Positions 6,725 to 8,643 of a stretch of 8,643 bases of DNA are shown piece by piece (the first letter of the stretch is position 1; every line of letters starts with the position of its first letter). Under the pieces are notes generated by a model that worked only from the letters and a program-made list of their open reading frames with translations, was not told the DNA's origin and did no database searches. Origin of the DNA: Allosphingosinicella sp. (GTDB taxonomy: Bacteria; Pseudomonadota; Alphaproteobacteria; Sphingomonadales; Sphingomonadaceae); assembly GCA_030146745.1 (NCBI GenBank), contig JASLBD010000323.1, forward strand, positions 1 through 8,643, written 5' to 3'. Made by a program: the position numbers and the translations under genes.

Positions 6725-8215
6725 ATGGATCTCAGCGCAACCCGCCGCGAACTGCTCGCCGGCCTCGGCGCGCTCGCTTTCGCGCCGGCGATGCCGGCGG
6801 AACGGCGGGACCCGTTGCGAAGCCTGCTCGACCGGGTCGCGGCCGCCGCGGAGCCGGTGGCGATGCTGGCGCTGATCCGCCGGGCGCCCGTCGGCGGTCT
6901 CGACAGGGTCGAACGCGCGCTGCTGCTCATGGTCGCGCGCGGGCTGGAACGGGAGGTGGCGCTTCGGCGGGCATTCCCCTTCGGCAAGCCGGACGGAAGC
7001 TCCCCTTATGTGCTGAGCCATCGGCACGGCGCCTGGCTGGAGCTCGGCGCAACCCGCACGCCCCCGGCAGACTCGGCGCGACGTCTGGACGAGGAGACGG
7101 AGCGGCTGGGCGCCGAAGCCCGGCTCGGCCTGACGCCGCCGCGCTTCATCCTCGACTCGATACTGGAAACGGAGCGGGCACTCCGGGGGAAGGCCGCACC
7201 GGAGGTGCGTGCGGCGCTCGGCCGTCAGATGGAAGCGCTCGGCCGCCTCCGCGCCGGGGCCGCCTCTGCGCCCGGCGTCTGGCAGCTTCCGAACGGCGAG
7301 GATTATTACCGGCTGCGGCTGCGCCGTACCTCCGGGCTGGACGAGGCTCCAGCGCGGATCGAGCGGCGCACGGCCGCCGCCACGGCGGCGCTGCTCAGGC
7401 GGGCGGACGGGCTTCTGAAGCGGCTCGGCCTGCCCGGGGGAAGTATCGGCGAGAGGCTTCGGGCGCTGCAGGGCCGGCCCGAACATGTCTTTTCGAACGA
7501 CGAAGCGGGCCGGGTCCGCGCCGTCGCCGGCATGAACGCGGTGTTGGCGCGGATCCGGCCGCATCTCGGCGCCTGGTTCAACCCGCCGTTCGAGTCGGGC
7601 AACTCGGTACGCCGGATGTCCACAGCCGAGGAGCGCGCGGGGAAGCGGGGCTATCGCGATCCGGCCGCCGGCCTCTATTATCCCGACCTCGCCCGGGTCC
7701 GGGAGCGGCCGGCCTGGACCCTGACGACCGTCGCCTGTCACGAGACCCTTCCCGGGCACCTGCTTCAGCTCGGCCGCCAGGCGCTCGCCGACCCGCATCC
7801 GCTGCAGTCGAAATATGCGGCGGGCTATTCCGAAGGCTGGGCGATCTACGCCGAGGCCCTGGTGGATTCGATGGGCCTTTTGACGCCGGCCGAGCAGCTC
7901 GGCTTCATCCAGTCGCTGCTGTTCCGCCTCGCCCGGGTGACCTGCGACATCGGCATCCACCTGCGCCGGTGGGATCGGGCGCGGGCGATCCGCTATCTGG
8001 AGGAGACGGTGGGGTTCGAGCTTTTCTTTCCATTCGCGGTGGAGGTGGACCGCTACGCCGTGGAGCCGGGCGCATTCGCGGGCGACGCGATGGTGGCGCT
8101 GACGCTGATTCGGCTGGGGCGGCGGGCGAAGGCTTCGGACCGGCTTCGGACGTTCCACGACGCGGTCCTGAACCGCGGCCCCCTGTCGGTCGAGGCGATC
8201 GAGCGGATCGTGTGA
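6725..8215 (+). CDS. DUF885 family putative metallohydrolase, probable Tat-exported
   Basis: 496 residues. The DUF885 family resembles zinc-dependent carboxypeptidase-like enzymes. Its core signatures are present: H339-E-T-L-P-G-H345 followed by LLQLGRQ, and YSEGWAIYAEAL (from Y368, with E370). The two histidines, E340 and E370 are plausible metal and catalytic residues. The N-terminus reads ATRRELLAGLGALAFAPAMP, with R7-R8 followed by a hydrophobic run and small residues, which looks like a twin-arginine signal with cleavage near residue 25; this suggests a periplasmic enzyme. I chose ATG 6725 because it creates this signal; the frame is open upstream to 6566 but those 53 codons are basic, non-homologous in appearance, and overlap the intergenic elements. 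The ribosome site is poor. At 496 aa it is shorter than many DUF885 proteins (around 600). It is transcribed divergently from the ferritin-like operon. The substrate is unknown. Confidence 0.85.
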   Translation: MDLSATRRELLAGLGALAFAPAMPAERRDPLRSLLDRVAAAAEPVAMLALIRRAPVGGLDRVERALLLMVARGLEREVALRRAFPFGKPDGSSPYVLSHRHGAWLELGATRTPPADSARRLDEETERLGAEARLGLTPPRFILDSILETERALRGKAAPEVRAALGRQMEALGRLRAGAASAPGVWQLPNGEDYYRLRLRRTSGLDEAPARIERRTAAATAALLRRADGLLKRLGLPGGSIGERLRALQGRPEHVFSNDEAGRVRAVAGMNAVLARIRPHLGAWFNPPFESGNSVRRMSTAEERAGKRGYRDPAAGLYYPDLARVRERPAWTLTTVACHETLPGHLLQLGRQALADPHPLQSKYAAGYSEGWAIYAEALVDSMGLLTPAEQLGFIQSLLFRLARVTCDIGIHLRRWDRARAIRYLEETVGFELFFPFAVEVDRYAVEPGAFAGDAMVALTLIRLGRRAKASDRLRTFHDAVLNRGPLSVEAIERIV

Positions 8216-8216
8216 G

Positions 8217-8305
8217 TCATTCGTCCTTGCGAGCATAGCGAAGCGATCCAGTCCGGCGTCCGAAGCCCGCTGGATCGCTTCGTCGCCTCGCTCCTCGCAG
8301 TGACG
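8217..8305. repeat. Long inverted repeat between convergent genes, possible bidirectional terminator
   Basis: CGAAGCGATCCAG (8239-8251) is perfectly complementary to CTGGATCGCTTCG (8270-8282). Pairing continues imperfectly outward, CCTTGCGAG near 8225-8233 against CTCGCAGTGACG near 8294-8305. This is the familiar dispersed sphingomonad element of the type TTGCGAGCNTAGCGAAGC. It fills the gap between the stop of the plus-strand DUF885 gene (8215) and the stop of the minus-strand gene (8311), a position suited to ending both transcripts. No poly-T run is seen. Confidence 0.85.
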
Positions 8306-8310
8306 CGGGA

Positions 8311-8643
8311 TTAGCGCCGCGGCGCCGCCTTCAGCGCCTCGATCAGCTTCGCCATGTTGGCCATGTAGGTGGCGGTGGAGATGCCCATGACCGGCGTGTC
8401 GGTCGTGTAGGGGGAGGTGTCGCTCGGGTCGCCGACATGGGTGGTCCGGTAGTCGCCCGGCACCGGCCCGGAGGGGCCGTCGCCCCGGTACGGGTTGCTG
8501 GTCGCGCGCAACGGGGTCGGCCACCAGCCCTGGGCGTTGAGCGACCGGATCAGCGCGCGCGGGGGCGACGTGACGGCGCCCGCGTTGAGGTCGGAGCCGA
8601 CCATTCCGCCGCCGATGAAATAGCGGGGCAGGGGCTCCGGATC
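8311..8643 (-). CDS. Unrecognised protein, C-terminal part (cut by window edge)
   Basis: The reading frame enters from the right edge and ends with TAA (8313-8311), giving 110 visible residues that start DPEPLPRYFIGGGMVGSDLN and end AKLIEALKAAPRR. The ATG at 8604 is internal: the frame is open upstream of it to the edge and reads sensibly. The composition is protein-like, with segments NPYRGDGPSGPVPGDYRTTH and PVMGISTATYMANMAKLIEA; the last looks like a C-terminal amphipathic helix. I do not recognise a family and see no catalytic motif. It converges on the DUF885 gene across the long inverted repeat. That it is coding is fairly certain; its function is not. Confidence 0.65.
   Translation of the reverse strand, partial: DPEPLPRYFIGGGMVGSDLNAGAVTSPPRALIRSLNAQGWWPTPLRATSNPYRGDGPSGPVPGDYRTTHVGDPSDTSPYTTDTPVMGISTATYMANMAKLIEALKAAPRR

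Noticed and set aside
8217..8305. Possible tRNA or small RNA because of the strong foldback
   Set aside because: It is a two-arm inverted repeat of a dispersed type without cloverleaf, T-loop or anticodon features.
6500..8524. A 674-residue open frame on the minus strand
   Set aside because: Antisense to the DUF885 gene and reading through the inverted repeat 8217-8305. The composition is Arg/Pro-rich and no motif is seen.

Overview
The window is a high-GC (roughly two-thirds G+C) piece of bacterial chromosome, most likely from an alphaproteobacterium of the Sphingomonadales. The basis is base composition, the protein sequences, and several families of short palindromic intergenic repeats of the kind common in sphingomonads. 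This placement is inference; there is no rRNA or marker gene here.

Layout. Bases 1-1845 (minus strand) hold part of a phenylacetate catabolism cluster: a 3-oxoadipyl-CoA thiolase (paaJ/pcaF type) followed downstream by the first half of paaA, the catalytic subunit of phenylacetyl-CoA epoxidase, which runs off the left edge. Upstream on the same strand, 1940-2458 encodes a UDG-superfamily hypoxanthine-DNA (deoxyinosine) glycosylase. Next, also on the minus strand, come four closely packed genes. In transcription order they are a ferritin-like (VioB-type) protein of 518 aa (6503->4947), a 203-aa cysteine-rich protein with repeated C-x5-C units (4910->4299), an MNIO/DUF692 multinuclear iron oxidase (4290->3358), and a DUF2063/HvfC-BufC-type partner protein (3361->2555). 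Gaps within the block are 36 and 8 bases, then a TTGA start/stop overlap. Bases 6725-8215 (plus strand) encode a DUF885-family putative metallohydrolase with a twin-arginine-like N-terminus. The right edge (8311-8643, minus) carries the C-terminal part of an unrecognised protein.

How the genes work together. The four-gene block is the most interesting part. MNIO enzymes with a BufC-like partner are known to modify cysteines in ribosomally made peptides (methanobactins, bufferins, TglA and others). Here the natural substrate candidate is the adjacent cysteine-rich protein. It differs from classical bufferins in having no visible Sec signal peptide, in its length, and in being led by a ferritin-like protein that could be a second di-iron oxidase. 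I propose an MNIO/ferritin-like two-oxidase peptide-modification or metal-handling operon; its function is inferred, not shown. The divergent intergenic region 6504-6724 contains a dyad and an 11-base direct repeat that could be its control region.

Three of the four larger gaps between genes other than 6504-6724 are largely occupied by inverted pairs of palindromic repeats, and the fourth (8216-8310) by one long inverted repeat. No gap exceeds 300 bases. I see no tRNA, rRNA, CRISPR array or insertion sequence.
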